A stretch of DNA of 64,000 bases from Xenorhabdus lircayensis (GCF_016306625.1 NZ_JACOII010000034.1:1-64000), one strand, 5' to 3'; shown: positions 1 through 9,702, counted from the stretch's first letter. Notes: a model not told the origin generated them from the letters alone. Program-made: numbers and translations.

Positions 1-86
1 GGGCGTACGACTGTAGTACTAGCCGCTATTTTGATTCGTATGGTCAACCCATTGAGCGTAAAGTGCGCGACAAGCCGCTGGAATAA
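1..86 (+). CDS. C-terminal end of an unidentified protein (partial)
   Basis: An open frame enters from the left edge in frame 3 and stops at TAA 84-86. Only 27 residues are visible; they are hydrophilic and end in ERKVRDKPLE. I do not recognise the family. The frame is uninterrupted and no other frame on this strand is better, but 27 codons are weak evidence for coding. No clear terminator follows before the convergent tRNA gene. Confidence 0.4.
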   Translation, partial: AYDCSTSRYFDSYGQPIERKVRDKPLE

Positions 87-237
87 TCATTAACTTACTT
101 GTTATTTATCTAGGCGTCTTAATGTTCAGGGAATGTGATAAGAGTCACAGAGGGAAATACAAGAACGCTTCATTACCGTAGCGGTGTTAATCGGTTATAC
201 CTCACGCTACTGCCAGAAGGTATCCTATGGGTATCCT

Positions 238-276
238 AGAAAAAACTAAGGGGTCGCACTTTTGATGCAACCCCTT
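238..276 (-). terminator. Rho-independent terminator of the tRNA-Ile2 gene
   Basis: On the minus strand a stem beginning AAGGGGTTGCA pairs with a closing arm TGCGACCCCTT and is followed by AGTTTTTT. It lies just beyond the encoded CCA end of the tRNA, as expected for a single-gene tRNA transcript. Confidence 0.75.
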
Positions 277-284
277 GATAATTC

Positions 285-360
285 TGGTGGCCCCTGCTGG
301 ACTTGAACCAGCGACCAAGCGATTATGAGTCGCCTGCTCTAACCACTGAGCTAAGGGGCC
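285..360 (-). tRNA. ileX: tRNA-Ile2 (anticodon CAU), AUA decoder
   Basis: The 76-nt cloverleaf includes the encoded CCA. The acceptor arm is GGCCCCU and the anticodon CAT lies at 325-327 on the minus strand. The sequence matches my memory of E. coli ileX essentially base for base. In this family C34 is converted to lysidine by TilS, so the tRNA reads AUA as isoleucine rather than AUG as methionine. In E. coli ileX also lies beside rpoD, which supports the call. The 290 bases between this tRNA and the next gene hold only AT-rich sequence with no feature I can name. Confidence 0.95.
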
Positions 361-650
361 ATCGAAGTGGGAGGATTATACGGTACAGTTTGGTATTAGG
401 TCTAGTCCCGAAAATTCATATGCGTATTTTATGTACAATAATCAGTATATTTTAACGTGTTTCAATCAATTGGAAGTCATCTAAAATTGTTTTTAGTGAT
501 GTTGGTTACCTTTCTAATAAAGTTTTCTGATTATTTAATGTGCTTTGGTCATACTCTAGCCAATAAAATCCGATTAGCACGGTTTTATTTCTCCTATTGA
601 TTTTCAACCGTTCTTATTATTTTCCCATAACAATACCTTAGTGAATCGAT

Positions 651-1430
651 ATGAATAAACATCACTTGTCGGTAGCGATTTTGGCCCATCACCAAATAGA
701 AGATCTCTTTTTCTCATCTATCAGCCGAATGTATCAGCATATCAGCGAAGATGTCCGAGCCTATGTGACAGGCGTTGAAACTCACGCATTAAATTTTTTG
801 CTGGTGACGGATAATCATGCTCAAACCGCAGAGGATTTGCAAAGGGGTATTCGGTTACTGAATGAGAGAAATGATGTCCCTTTTGCGATTTTTGCCGTAG
901 AGCCAGATAGTCAAATTTTAGCGGTTCTCCAGCAGGCAGGGTTTGTGTTCGATGCTGATAGCATAACCACAGCTATGCGGCTTGATTTAATGAATTGGCA
1001 AATGAGCGATGTATCGGCTGGGAGATATGAAATTCAGTGTGTCGATCATTGTTTAGGTGATTGGGCAATCCCGATAGAAAGTGCATTTGAGACAGGCAGC
1101 CCTATCTCTGGGCAATATCAAAAATGTCATCAGGCGGCATTGGATGCAGGAAAATGTCTACAACATTACGCCTTGTATGTAGATGGTCAACCGAGCTGTG
1201 CTTTAACTTTATCAAGGTTAGATAATATCGTTCGCCTTGATGATATTGGTACGGTGGTAGAACAGCAGGGAAAGGGATACGCTTTTGCCTTGATCAATCA
1301 TGTGTTGAACGAAGCCAGACAGCAGGGCGCGACAGCGTGCTATTTGGATGCCTCGTGTGACGGTAATGGATTGTATCAGCGAATTGGGTTTAAACTATTG
1401 TTTGAATATCAGGGATTTATCCGCGAGTAA
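651..1430 (+). CDS. GNAT family N-acetyltransferase
   Basis: A 259-residue cytosolic protein whose second half carries a GNAT fold. The acetyl-CoA pyrophosphate-binding loop (Q/R-x-x-G-x-G/A) appears as QQGKGYA near residue 205, preceded by a beta strand with DDIGTV and followed by the helix ending in the QQGATACYLDAS strand. The first half has no motif I recognise and may be a degenerate second acetyltransferase domain. The acceptor substrate cannot be inferred. The gene is convergent with rpoD and shares its terminator. It lies where E. coli carries mug, so it is an accessory or lineage-specific insertion at this site. The ATG follows a weak ribosome binding site. Confidence 0.8.
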   Translation: MNKHHLSVAILAHHQIEDLFFSSISRMYQHISEDVRAYVTGVETHALNFLLVTDNHAQTAEDLQRGIRLLNERNDVPFAIFAVEPDSQILAVLQQAGFVFDADSITTAMRLDLMNWQMSDVSAGRYEIQCVDHCLGDWAIPIESAFETGSPISGQYQKCHQAALDAGKCLQHYALYVDGQPSCALTLSRLDNIVRLDDIGTVVEQQGKGYAFALINHVLNEARQQGATACYLDASCDGNGLYQRIGFKLLFEYQGFIRE

Positions 1431-1433
1431 TAA

Positions 1434-1459
1434 AAAAGCGCCTGGAAACAGGCGCTTTT
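1434..1459. terminator. Bidirectional rho-independent terminator between the GNAT gene and rpoD
   Basis: A perfect 11-bp stem AAAAGCGCCTG / CAGGCGCTTTT encloses a GAAA tetraloop. A-rich and T-rich flanks let it end transcripts from both convergent genes. Confidence 0.9.
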
Positions 1460-1483
1460 CAGGTTTATCAGCAAATTCGTTGA

Positions 1484-3334
1484 TTAGTCATCAAGGAAGC
1501 TGCGCAGTACTTCAGAACGGCTTGGGTGGCGTAGTTTACGCAGTGCTTTTGCTTCGATCTGACGAATGCGTTCACGGGTTACATCGAATTGTTTGCCCAC
1601 TTCTTCCAGTGTATGGTCAGTGTTCATATCGATACCAAAACGCATACGCAGAACTTTCGCTTCACGCGCGGTCAGGCCAGCCAGCACATCGTGAGTTGCA
1701 GAGCGCAGGCTTTCTGAAGTGGCAGAATCCAGCGGCAGTTCGAGAGTAGTATCCTCGATGAAATCGCCCAGATGTGAATCTTCATCATCACCTACTGGTG
1801 TCTCCATTGAGATTGGCTCTTTGGCGATTTTCAGTACCTTGCGGATTTTATCTTCAGGCATCAACATACGTTCTGCCAGTTCTTCCGGTGAAGGTTCACG
1901 ACCCATTTCCTGCAACATCTGACGGGAAATACGATTGAGTTTGTTAATGGTCTCAATCATATGTACCGGGATACGGATGGTACGTGCCTGATCTGCGATA
2001 GAACGGGTGATGGCCTGACGGATCCACCATGTCGCGTAAGTTGAGAATTTGTAACCACGACGATATTCAAATTTATCAACCGCTTTCATCAGGCCAATAT
2101 TACCTTCCTGAATCAAATCGAGGAATTGCAAGCCACGGTTGGTATATTTCTTCGCAATCGAAATAACCAGACGCAAGTTGGCTTCGACCATCTCTTTTTT
2201 CGCACGGCGGGCTTTTGCTTCACCGATTGACATGCGACGGTTGATATCTTTGACCTGTTCAATGGTCAGGCCAGTCTCTTCTTCGATTTGGCGTAACTTC
2301 TGCAAGCTACGCATAACTTCTTCTTCAATTTCCAGCAACTTATCAGACCATGGTTTGTTCATTGCTTTTGCAGCGGTGAACCATGTATCAGTGGTTTCAT
2401 TGTCAGAGAACAGAGTGATGAAGTTTTTCTTCGGCATTTTGCACTGTTCAACACACATCTTCATGATTTGACGCTCTTGAAGACGCACACGATCCATCAT
2501 GGAACGCATGTTGTTGACCAGATAATCAAACTGTTTTGGTACCAAACGGAACTGTTTGAATACCTCAGAGAGGGTCAATATTTCTGCTGCGGTATTTGGA
2601 TGGCTGCGTCCGTGTTTCTTTATTGACTGACGGGTAGTTTCATATTGTTCACGCAGTTCCTGAAACTTCTGACGAGCCAATTCTGGATCGATGCTGTTAT
2701 CATCTTCGCTGTCAGAATCATCATCCTGCTCTTCCTCACCCTCTTCGTCATTGTTATCAAGCTCTTCCTGAGGAAGTTCTGAGCCAACGTGAGTGGCTGT
2801 TGGTGCAAGATCTTCTTCTGCATTAGGATCAACGAAACCCGTGATCAAATCGGACAGGCGGCTTTCACCGGCTTCGACGCGGTCGTACTGCTCCAGCAGG
2901 TAGGTAATCGCTTCAGGGTATTCGGCAACGGAGCACTGTACTTGGTTGATGCCATCTTCAATGCGCTTTGCAATGTCAATCTCACCTTCGCGAGTCAGTA
3001 GCTCCACTGTACCCATTTCACGCATGTACATGCGAACTGGATCGGTGGTACGACCGATTTCTGACTCGACACTGGATAATACTTGCGCAGCCGCTTCCGC
3101 CGCGTCTTCATCGGTGTCGTTTGTGTTTTCTGCCAACATGAGATCATCAGCATCAGGTGCTTCTTCCATTACCTGAATGCCCATGTCATTGATCATTTGG
3201 ATGATATCTTCTATCTGATCAGAATCGACGATATCTTCCGGCAGATGGTCATTGACCTCAGCATAGGTCAGATAGCCTTGCTCCTTACCTCGGGTGACAA
3301 GTAGCTTTAGCTGTGACTGCGGGTTTTGCTCCAT
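1484..3334 (-). CDS. rpoD: RNA polymerase primary sigma factor sigma-70
   Basis: The 616-residue housekeeping sigma factor directs RNA polymerase to -35/-10 promoters. Regions are in order: 1.1 (about residues 1-90), region 1.2 with [11 protein letters not shown], an acidic non-conserved insert near 195-225, regions 2.1-2.4 with [19 protein letters not shown], region 3, and region 4.2 helix-turn-helix [18 protein letters not shown]. The open frame extends 23 codons further upstream, but I chose the start giving MEQNPQSQ: it matches the family N-terminus and the bases before it match the E. coli leader. It is the last gene of the rpsU-dnaG-rpoD operon. E. coli RpoD is 613 residues. Confidence 0.99.
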   Translation of the reverse strand: MEQNPQSQLKLLVTRGKEQGYLTYAEVNDHLPEDIVDSDQIEDIIQMINDMGIQVMEEAPDADDLMLAENTNDTDEDAAEAAAQVLSSVESEIGRTTDPVRMYMREMGTVELLTREGEIDIAKRIEDGINQVQCSVAEYPEAITYLLEQYDRVEAGESRLSDLITGFVDPNAEEDLAPTATHVGSELPQEELDNNDEEGEEEQDDDSDSEDDNSIDPELARQKFQELREQYETTRQSIKKHGRSHPNTAAEILTLSEVFKQFRLVPKQFDYLVNNMRSMMDRVRLQERQIMKMCVEQCKMPKKNFITLFSDNETTDTWFTAAKAMNKPWSDKLLEIEEEVMRSLQKLRQIEEETGLTIEQVKDINRRMSIGEAKARRAKKEMVEANLRLVISIAKKYTNRGLQFLDLIQEGNIGLMKAVDKFEYRRGYKFSTYATWWIRQAITRSIADQARTIRIPVHMIETINKLNRISRQMLQEMGREPSPEELAERMLMPEDKIRKVLKIAKEPISMETPVGDDEDSHLGDFIEDTTLELPLDSATSESLRSATHDVLAGLTAREAKVLRMRFGIDMNTDHTLEEVGKQFDVTRERIRQIEAKALRKLRHPSRSEVLRSFLDD

Positions 3335-3530
3335 AAGACGGTATCCACACTTCAGAGTATTGGTTGGTGTCGGTCGGCGAAACAAATATGCCAACAATAA
3401 CATTTAGGGGCGTTTACACTGTATTGCCGCTGCCCACAATAGCGGCAATCGTAGGGCTGTCTCCCTACCTAATGCGGCATTTAAGCCGTGAATTCTGTGC
3501 CTGTGATCTTAAATCTTGGTTTAGAACCTG

Positions 3531-3623
3531 TTTCATCAAGCTATATTTTCATCAAGCTATATTACGAACATAAACGCATTGAGTAAGCGAGCTAAGTAAT
3601 ATAGTCTGTAAGCAATATAGTCT
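3531..3623. repeat. Two adjacent 16-bp-period duplications in the dnaG-rpoD spacer
   Basis: The unit tttcatcaagctatat occurs twice head to tail at 3531-3546 and 3547-3562 without a mismatch. A second duplication follows: a 12-bp core (gtaatatagtct, then gcaatatagtct) repeats at a 16-bp offset at 3596 and 3612. Both lie just downstream of dnaG, in the untranslated spacer before rpoD, where transcript processing occurs in E. coli. No stem or protein-binding motif is evident. Confidence 0.85.
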
Positions 3624-3638
3624 TGTTGAGGCAGATTC

Positions 3639-5387
3639 TTATTTCCTCGCACCGGATTCCGTAATTAACCGGACTTCTTCGCGCTCTTCTGGTGTCAGAC
3701 CTTCAGTTCTCTCTTTGGCAATCAGAAAGTTAAAACGTTCATCAAGTGCTGACGCGAAAAGATGGTTCAACGCATCACTGAAAGTTTTTTCAGCAATCTC
3801 TTCTACCTGTATATCGTTCCACGCAGCGAGTTTTTCAAGCTGTTTTGCGTAATTATTATCGCGATACTGCTCCAAAAGTTGCCCAGTTGTTAAACCTGGT
3901 TGGGCAAGGCACGCGTCGACAAGCTCTATGAATAACGGTAACCCCGCTATCTGAGCAGAAAACATTCCCTGTAATGAAGGAACTAATGTCGCTAAATGCG
4001 GATTCTGTACCAGCAATGCGATAAGGATACGCATTGTTGTTGGTTTCAGTTTTAGCGCCTGATATGTACTGGTATCTTTTTTGACAAGTTTTGCCAAAGA
4101 TCGTTCCAATTGTGCTGTATCAGGTATGCCAAGTAGTTTTCCAATTTCTTGGAGCAGATAGATCCGCAATGCTTCCCCTGGAACCTGGCTAATCAGTGGC
4201 ATGGCAAGCGAACTGATTTTGGTTGCACCTTCAGGGGTACTCAAATCTACTTGTGGCAATAGAGACTCAAACAAGAATTCAGATAAAGTTAATGCCTTTT
4301 CCATTTTCTGCTCGAAAGCCTCTCGCCCTTCTTTGCGAACCAGTGAATCTGGATCTTCGCCATCAGGCAAGAACATAAAACGTAACTGCCGACCATCATT
4401 CAGATAGGGCAGCGCCGTTTCCAGTGCGCGCCATGCGGCATCACGGCCAGCGCGGTCGCCATCGTAACAACAGATGACACTATCCGTTGTCCGAAAAAGT
4501 AACTGAATATGTTCGGCTGTTGTGGATGTTCCCAGTGACGCCACGGCATAGTCAATGCCAAACTGGGCCAGCGCGACAACATCCATATAACCTTCAACCA
4601 CCAATAGTTTTGAAGGCGTATTGTGGTTCTGTTGTGCTTCAAAAAGACCATATAATTGGCGGCCTTTATGGAAAATTTCTGTTTCCGGTGAGTTCAGGTA
4701 CTTGGGAAGCGCATCTCCCAGCACTCTGCCGCCGAATGCAATCACACGACCACGGCGATCGCGAATGGGAAACATCACACGTTCGCGGAAACGGTCATAA
4801 GTCCGACCATTGTCGTTCGTGACCAGCATTCCCGCATCGTTTAGCTGTTTGCGATCTTCCTCGTTATGGGCAAACCGTTTTAGGGCGTTATCCCATCCCG
4901 CTGGCGCAAAACCAATAGCGAAACGCTGAGTGATCTCTTCACTGAGACCCCGCTGAGCCAGATATTGCCGGGCTGACTGGGCTCCGGGTGTATTCAGTGA
5001 ACGCTGATAGAAGCTGTTGAGCTTATCCATCAGTTGATAAAGATTTTGCCTTTGGTGGCGTTCTATTTGACCGCCGCCGGAGCCTGCTTCGTAGGGCACT
5101 TCCAGCCCGTGCATCGCTGCCAGTTCTTCGATGGATTCGACAAAGTCTAATCGGTCATAATTCATCAAAAAATCAATCGCATTGCCATGCGCACTACAAC
5201 CGAAGCAATGGTAAAACTGTTTATCGCCATTAACAGTAAATGAAGGGGTTTTTTCGTTATGAAAAGGACAACACGCTTGATGGTTTTTGCCTTTCTTTTT
5301 GAGAGGCACCCTAACATCGATCAAATCAATGATATCGGTTCTTGCTAATAAGTCATTGATAAATGCGCGTGGAATTCGTCCAGCCAT
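3639..5387 (-). CDS. dnaG: DNA primase
   Basis: The 582-residue primase makes the RNA primers for leading and lagging strand synthesis. The N-terminal CHC2 zinc ribbon is visible as CPFHNEKTPS then FYHCFGCSAHG (ligands near residues 40, 43, 61 and 64). The central TOPRIM catalytic fold shows VVEGYMD (about 267) and the metal-binding CYDGDRAGRDAA (about 308). The last 150 residues correspond to the DnaB-helicase-binding domain. E. coli DnaG has 581 residues. It lies between rpsU and rpoD and an internal terminator precedes it, which keeps primase scarce relative to S21. Confidence 0.99.
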   Translation of the reverse strand: MAGRIPRAFINDLLARTDIIDLIDVRVPLKKKGKNHQACCPFHNEKTPSFTVNGDKQFYHCFGCSAHGNAIDFLMNYDRLDFVESIEELAAMHGLEVPYEAGSGGGQIERHQRQNLYQLMDKLNSFYQRSLNTPGAQSARQYLAQRGLSEEITQRFAIGFAPAGWDNALKRFAHNEEDRKQLNDAGMLVTNDNGRTYDRFRERVMFPIRDRRGRVIAFGGRVLGDALPKYLNSPETEIFHKGRQLYGLFEAQQNHNTPSKLLVVEGYMDVVALAQFGIDYAVASLGTSTTAEHIQLLFRTTDSVICCYDGDRAGRDAAWRALETALPYLNDGRQLRFMFLPDGEDPDSLVRKEGREAFEQKMEKALTLSEFLFESLLPQVDLSTPEGATKISSLAMPLISQVPGEALRIYLLQEIGKLLGIPDTAQLERSLAKLVKKDTSTYQALKLKPTTMRILIALLVQNPHLATLVPSLQGMFSAQIAGLPLFIELVDACLAQPGLTTGQLLEQYRDNNYAKQLEKLAAWNDIQVEEIAEKTFSDALNHLFASALDERFNFLIAKERTEGLTPEEREEVRLITESGARK

Positions 5388-5416
5388 AAGCCCTTTTACG
5401 CCTGTTGATGAACGAG

Positions 5417-5448
5417 AATAAGCCGCGCTTTCTCTGGGAAAGCACGGC
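5417..5448 (-). terminator. Partial (attenuating) terminator between rpsU and dnaG
   Basis: On the minus strand GCCGTGCTTTC pairs with GAAAGCGCGGC around a five-base loop, followed by TTATTCT. The position matches the leaky terminator T1 of the E. coli operon, which lowers transcription of dnaG and rpoD relative to rpsU. The short interrupted T-run is consistent with partial readthrough. Confidence 0.7.
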
Positions 5449-5501
5449 CTTTAACTGCAGTAGTTTGTTAATACAACCACTAAGCGGATTGACCGCAAGG
5501 A

Positions 5502-5729
<228 letters not shown>

Positions 5730-5790
5730 TCAATAGAAATCGGGTTTGTCGCTGGCGCGATAGTGCCAGCCGTCTTTAAAATGGTGCGGA

Positions 5791-5886
5791 ATTTTACTTC
5801 AATGAACACGGCTTTGTAAAGTGCCGAGGAAAATTGAAACCTACAACGCCACGGATTATAGGATGCTTTGTTTGTATATCAGACAA
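5791..5886 (-). promoter_or_regulatory. Probable promoters of the rpsU-dnaG-rpoD operon
   Basis: On the minus strand a -35 box TTTACA (5815-5820) lies 18 bp before a -10 box TAAAAT (5791-5796). A second, perfect TATAAT (5855-5860) lies further upstream, with only a poorly spaced TTGTCT (5881-5886, 20 bp) as its -35. The short leader to rpsU also has a small hairpin CTGGC/GCCAG. I see no convincing LexA operator here, unlike the operon leader described in E. coli. The rest of the 479-bp spacer to tsaD holds only short repeats. Confidence 0.5.
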
Positions 5887-6162
5887 GCAGCCTGACGCCA
5901 GCGTTATTAACATTAACCACACAGGATATTCAAGTAGGGCGTTGATTATAGACTAAACAGAAAAAATAGCCAGCACGTAATGGATTCAGTGAGGGGAATG
6001 TTGATGTGAAAAGTGCTTGTTAGCAAGGGGTTAAACAGATAGAGGCGCACGAATGCATATAGGGGGTGTATAAACATAGAGGTACATAAATAGATAGTAT
6101 TGTATAGATAGTGTTACACTGACATCCGTTGAGAGGAATACGAATGTATAGTGACAAAAAAC

Positions 6163-6194
6163 AACGAGACGAACGAATAACGAGACGAATAGTG
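6163..6194 (+). repeat. 16-bp tandem duplication directly upstream of tsaD
   Basis: The unit aacgagacgaacgaat (6163-6178) is followed directly by aacgagacgaatagtg (6179-6194), ending two bases before the tsaD ATG. A shorter echo (tagatagtattg, tagatagtgtta) lies at 6091-6116. The copies occupy the space where the ribosome binding site should be, and only weak GAG-type pairing is available. Confidence 0.8.
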
Positions 6195-6196
6195 CA

Positions 6197-7234
6197 ATGC
6201 GAGTTTTAGGTATAGAAACGTCTTGCGATGAAACCGGAATCGCAATTTATGATGATAAAGCCGGTCTACTAGCCAATCAATTGTACAGTCAGGTCAAGCT
6301 GCATGCTGATTATGGCGGTGTTGTGCCTGAACTGGCGTCCCGTGACCACATTCGTAAAACGGTTCCCTTGATTCAGGCGGCTTTGCAGGAAGCGGGCCTG
6401 ACGAATAAAGATATTGATGCCGTTGCTTACACTGCGGGGCCTGGTTTGGTCGGTGCGTTGCTGGTTGGTGCAACCATCGGGCGTTCACTGGCATTTGCGT
6501 GGGATGTACCGGCTATTCCTGTGCACCATATGGAAGGTCATTTGCTGGCACCCATGCTGGAAGAAAATAGCCCTGAGTTTCCTTTTGTTGCCTTACTGGT
6601 TTCTGGCGGTCATACCCAGCTTATTAGTGTGACGGGTATCGGTGAGTATAAACTGTTGGGTGAATCTGTTGACGATGCGGCAGGCGAGGCTTTCGACAAA
6701 ACAGCAAAGCTGCTCGGATTGGACTATCCTGGCGGCCCAGTGCTTTCCCATATGGCGCAGCAAGGTAAGGCAGGACGTTTTGTTTTTCCACGCCCGATGA
6801 CAGATCGTCCGGGGCTGGATTTCAGCTTCTCCGGCTTGAAAACGTTCGCTGCCAATACGATCCGTAATAACATTCATGGATATGATGTTGCTGAAGATGA
6901 GCAAACTAAGGCGGACATCGCCCGTGCATTTGAAGATGCGGTCGTAGATACGTTGGCGATTAAGTGCAAACGAGCGTTGGAACAGACGGGATTCAAACGT
7001 CTGGTGATGGCGGGCGGGGTTAGCGCAAACCGGACATTGCGTACCAAAATGAAGGCGTTAATGGGAAAGCTGGGAAGCGAAGTCTTCTATGCTCGCCCTG
7101 AATTCTGTACTGATAACGGGGCAATGATCGCACTGGCTGGTATGATCCGTTTGCAAGGTGGAGCTGCCGGTGAATTGGGCGTGACAGTAAAAGCACGCTG
7201 GCCGTTGGCGGATCTTCCTGCATTGCGAAAATAG
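6197..7234 (+). CDS. tsaD: tRNA N6-adenosine threonylcarbamoyltransferase TsaD
   Basis: The 345-residue Kae1/TsaD enzyme transfers threonylcarbamoyl to A37 of ANN-decoding tRNAs, acting with TsaB and TsaE. The metal-binding HxxxH motif is visible in [10 protein letters not shown] (about residue 111). The ASKHA nucleotide fold shows [12 protein letters not shown] at the N-terminus, SGGHTQL, the [17 protein letters not shown] segment and AGGVSANR near 272. E. coli TsaD has 337 residues; the extra residues lie near the [12 protein letters not shown] stretch and the C-terminus. It is divergent from rpsU, as in E. coli. Confidence 0.98.
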   Translation: MRVLGIETSCDETGIAIYDDKAGLLANQLYSQVKLHADYGGVVPELASRDHIRKTVPLIQAALQEAGLTNKDIDAVAYTAGPGLVGALLVGATIGRSLAFAWDVPAIPVHHMEGHLLAPMLEENSPEFPFVALLVSGGHTQLISVTGIGEYKLLGESVDDAAGEAFDKTAKLLGLDYPGGPVLSHMAQQGKAGRFVFPRPMTDRPGLDFSFSGLKTFAANTIRNNIHGYDVAEDEQTKADIARAFEDAVVDTLAIKCKRALEQTGFKRLVMAGGVSANRTLRTKMKALMGKLGSEVFYARPEFCTDNGAMIALAGMIRLQGGAAGELGVTVKARWPLADLPALRK

Positions 7235-7243
7235 TTATCTTAG

Positions 7244-7280
7244 CAGGAAGGAGCATTGAAATCCCTCCTTCCTGTTCTTA
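7244..7280. terminator. Terminator between convergent tsaD and the alcohol dehydrogenase gene
   Basis: A perfect 10-bp stem CAGGAAGGAG (7244-7253) / CTCCTTCCTG (7265-7274) with an 11-base loop sits between the two stop codons, followed by TTCTTA on the plus strand. Confidence 0.65.
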
Positions 7281-7289
7281 TCTGCACAC

Positions 7290-8330
7290 TTACTCCGCCG
7301 TCAAAACAATTTTCAGGACTTTTTCCTGTGCAGCGTTACCAAACACTTCATAGGCTGTTTCAATTTGACTCAATAGATAACGGTGAGTCACTAGTTTTTC
7401 GGGCGAAATTTTGCCGGATTGGACGCTTTTCAGCAGCAGAGGTGTGCTGTTTGTGTTGACCAGTCCGGTAGTGATAGTGATGTTCTTGATCCAAAGATCT
7501 TCCAGATGCAATTCAACCGATTTTCCGTGAACACCAACGTTAGCGATGTATCCACCAGCGGCGATGATATCCTGGCATATCTTGAATGTGGCGGGGATAC
7601 CAACGCACTCAATCGCGACGTCTACACCAATGCCATCGGTGAGTTTCTGAATCTCTTCCACCACGTTTTGACGCGCTGGGTTGATGATTGTGTCAGCGCC
7701 AAACTGCTGGGCGACACGAAGGCGGTTCTCATCGGTATCAATCATAATGATATGTGCCGGAGAGTAAAATTGTGATGCCAGTAGTGCAGAAAGACCAACA
7801 GGACCTGAGCCAATCAGGGCGATGGTATGACCTGGTTGCACTCTGCCATTGATGACTCCGATTTCAAGCCCTGTCGGCAAGATGTCACTGAGCATTAATG
7901 CGGCCTCTTCATCTACACCTGCCGGCAGGCGGTGCAGGCTGTTATCGGCATGGGGGATGCGTACTTGTTCAGCTTGAGTGCCATCTATCTTATGCCCAAG
8001 GATCCAACCGCCATCTTCACAGTGTGAATAAAGCTGGCGTTTGCAATAATGGCAACTACCACAGACGGTGATACAGGAGATAATGACTTTATCACCCACT
8101 TTGATATTACGGACAGATTCCCCGACAGCTTCAACAATCCCAATACCCTCATGGCCCAAGATTCGGCCTTCGTTTACAGTTGGAACATCCCCTTTGAGGA
8201 TATGCAGGTCTGTTCCGCAGATAGTGGTTTTGATGACGCGGACAATCGCATCGGTTGACTCAATGAGCTGGGGTAGAGATTTTTCTTCCCAGCGTTTTTT
8301 GCCTGCTCCGTGATAAACAAGTGCTTTCAT
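7290..8330 (-). CDS. Zinc-dependent medium-chain alcohol dehydrogenase
   Basis: A 346-residue MDR-family oxidoreductase. Catalytic zinc ligands are the Cys of TTICGTD and the His-Glu of GHEGIG; the structural zinc site is the four-Cys loop CGSCHYCKRQLYSHC near residue 96. The NAD(P) Rossmann loop is LIGSGPVG near 172. The family oxidises secondary or short-chain alcohols or reduces the ketones; the substrate cannot be read from sequence. The frame could begin at a GTG four codons upstream, but those bases are the ribosome binding site (GGAGGGG), so the ATG giving MKALVYHG is the start. E. coli has no gene here, so it is an addition next to tsaD. Confidence 0.9.
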   Translation of the reverse strand: MKALVYHGAGKKRWEEKSLPQLIESTDAIVRVIKTTICGTDLHILKGDVPTVNEGRILGHEGIGIVEAVGESVRNIKVGDKVIISCITVCGSCHYCKRQLYSHCEDGGWILGHKIDGTQAEQVRIPHADNSLHRLPAGVDEEAALMLSDILPTGLEIGVINGRVQPGHTIALIGSGPVGLSALLASQFYSPAHIIMIDTDENRLRVAQQFGADTIINPARQNVVEEIQKLTDGIGVDVAIECVGIPATFKICQDIIAAGGYIANVGVHGKSVELHLEDLWIKNITITTGLVNTNSTPLLLKSVQSGKISPEKLVTHRYLLSQIETAYEVFGNAAQEKVLKIVLTAE

Positions 8331-8498
8331 ATGCCCCTCCACGAGTTATAAATTGAAATAATGGGAATAATTCAACGTATCAAGAGACCGTAGTGTAGAC
8401 TTAAATTTAGCTTATATTTTTCTTAACGCCCATGATAGTGAAGTAAATTTACTATTGGGTAATAACCGTTGGCTCATATAGGGGACTAATATAGGGAA

Positions 8499-8663
8499 CT
8501 AGACGATATCTGAGTGCTTTGGGTCTCGATGGCTTCTGGTATTTGGTCGCATTGGAATAAAGCTATTTTCCTGAGTCATGACCAGTTTGTTTATCAATAG
8601 GATATCGAAGAGTTCATCTTCACCTTCTTCATCGGGTACTTCTTCATCGGGTAATTGTGGCAT
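8499..8663 (-). CDS. Small acidic hypothetical protein (54 residues)
   Basis: An ATG at 8663 preceded by a near-ideal AAGGAGAAGGA ribosome binding site opens a 54-codon frame that stops at TAG 8499-8501. The N-terminus repeats PDEE (LPDEEVPDEEGEDE), the middle is a short hydrophobic helix (LFDILLINKLV), and the tail is basic (RPNTRSHRDPKH). The start overlaps the end of the neighbouring ORF by 20 bp, suggesting translational coupling. I do not recognise the family. A diverged 13-bp duplication lies over its stop codon. The ribosome binding site is the main reason to believe it. Confidence 0.5.
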   Translation of the reverse strand: MPQLPDEEVPDEEGEDELFDILLINKLVMTQENSFIPMRPNTRSHRDPKHSDIV

Positions 8664-8934
8664 TCCTTCTCCTTAAATTTTGTAATGTATCTATGATAGG
8701 AGATTGGGGTGATAGTAATCCGTTGTTCTTGAATATTTCATCCATGATGTGTCGATTTCTCTGGCTGTAGTCTATAACCTGATTCACGTTATATTTTGGT
8801 AGCAAAGTCGGAACGATATGCTGTAAGTGCAGGCTAATACTTCTTTGTGAGGTTTTTATATATTCAAAGGGATTAGATGGGGTAGTGGGTATAGAGGAAT
8901 TATGGAAGGAAGCCCCGTGTGGGGCTGTCTGCAT
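8644..8934 (-). CDS. Hypothetical protein or gene remnant downstream of plsY
   Basis: A 96-codon frame whose ATG overlaps the plsY stop codon (TGATG). The first 20 or so codons lie over the presumed plsY terminator and read like non-coding sequence. From about residue 23 on (EYIKTSQRSISLHLQHIVPT) it looks like an amphipathic alpha-helical protein, ending in NLRRRNATITR. I cannot place it in a family. It may be the 3' part of a gene that has lost its start, or a genuine small protein coupled to plsY. It runs straight into the 54-residue ORF at 8499-8663. Confidence 0.35.
   Translation of the reverse strand: MQTAPHGASFHNSSIPTTPSNPFEYIKTSQRSISLHLQHIVPTLLPKYNVNQVIDYSQRNRHIMDEIFKNNGLLSPQSPIIDTLQNLRRRNATITR
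8903..8926 (-). terminator. Candidate terminator after plsY
   Basis: On the minus strand AGCCCC-ACAC-GGGGCT forms a strong 6-bp GC stem with a four-base loop, eight bases past the plsY stop, followed by TCCTTCC. The T-run is poor, so termination may be partial. Confidence 0.5.
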
Positions 8935-9593
8935 CAATCGTCTTGTTGTTCCTGCTCTTTTGTAGCTTGAATTTTCTCTTTATCCGTCATTTCCTGTTTC
9001 TTTTTCAATTTCTGCCAGATGCGACTTTCCTGCCCTCGCCAAAGGCGCTGGAGATTGTCGTGGTGGCGTACTAAAACCAGACATGACAACATCGCGACAG
9101 GAAAGGTGAATTCAGGTTTGAACCACCAGACGTAGAAAGGAGCGATTAATGCGCTGACGATGGCACCTAATGAAGAATAGCCACTTAATAGCACGGTCAT
9201 CAGCCATGTGCCTACGACTAACCCCATAAGATCCCAACCAATGGCAGCAATGGCACCGAAGGCAGTTGCTACTCCTTTACCCCCTTTGAAATGGAAGAAA
9301 ATAGGGTAAATATGCCCCAGGCAGGCAGTAATGGCGATAATGCCTAAATAAAATGGGGGAACGCTGAATTTGTATGCCAGCCAAACCGGAATGAGTCCTT
9401 TTAGGACATCACAAACCAGTACTGCCAATGCAGCCCATTTACCACCAATACGCAGTACATTCGTTGCCCCAGGGTTGCCGGAACCATGCTGACGGGGATC
9501 GGGAAGCCCTGCCAAACGGCAGATCAATATCGCGCTGGATATAGAGCCACATAAGTACGCGAAGATGATCATGCCAAGCGCGATTGCACTCAT
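8934..9593 (-). CDS. plsY: Glycerol-3-phosphate acyltransferase PlsY
   Basis: An integral membrane enzyme of 219 residues that transfers the acyl group from acyl-phosphate to glycerol-3-phosphate, the first step of phospholipid synthesis. Family motifs are present: [12 protein letters not shown] (about residue 36), the FKGGKGVAT loop (about 102) and several hydrophobic helices. The open frame extends 50 codons further upstream, but the start giving MSAIALGM has a GGAG site eight bases before it and matches the family. A charged Gln/Lys-rich C-terminal tail follows the last helix. It is divergent from folB, as in E. coli. Confidence 0.95.
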   Translation of the reverse strand: MSAIALGMIIFAYLCGSISSAILICRLAGLPDPRQHGSGNPGATNVLRIGGKWAALAVLVCDVLKGLIPVWLAYKFSVPPFYLGIIAITACLGHIYPIFFHFKGGKGVATAFGAIAAIGWDLMGLVVGTWLMTVLLSGYSSLGAIVSALIAPFYVWWFKPEFTFPVAMLSCLVLVRHHDNLQRLWRGQESRIWQKLKKKQEMTDKEKIQATKEQEQQDD

Positions 9594-9702
9594 AAGATAT
9601 CTCCAATGAATAAGGGTCGTTTTCTTAAGTCTAACAATGGATAATACGCACATTTCGCCGGAAGTGGTATCTGGCGAACCGAAAAACGGGGAAAAGGTCG
9701 TG

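Noticed and set aside
285-360. tRNA-Met because the anticodon is CAU
   Set aside because: Acceptor and arm sequences match the lysidine-modified tRNA-Ile2 (ileX), also found beside rpoD in E. coli.
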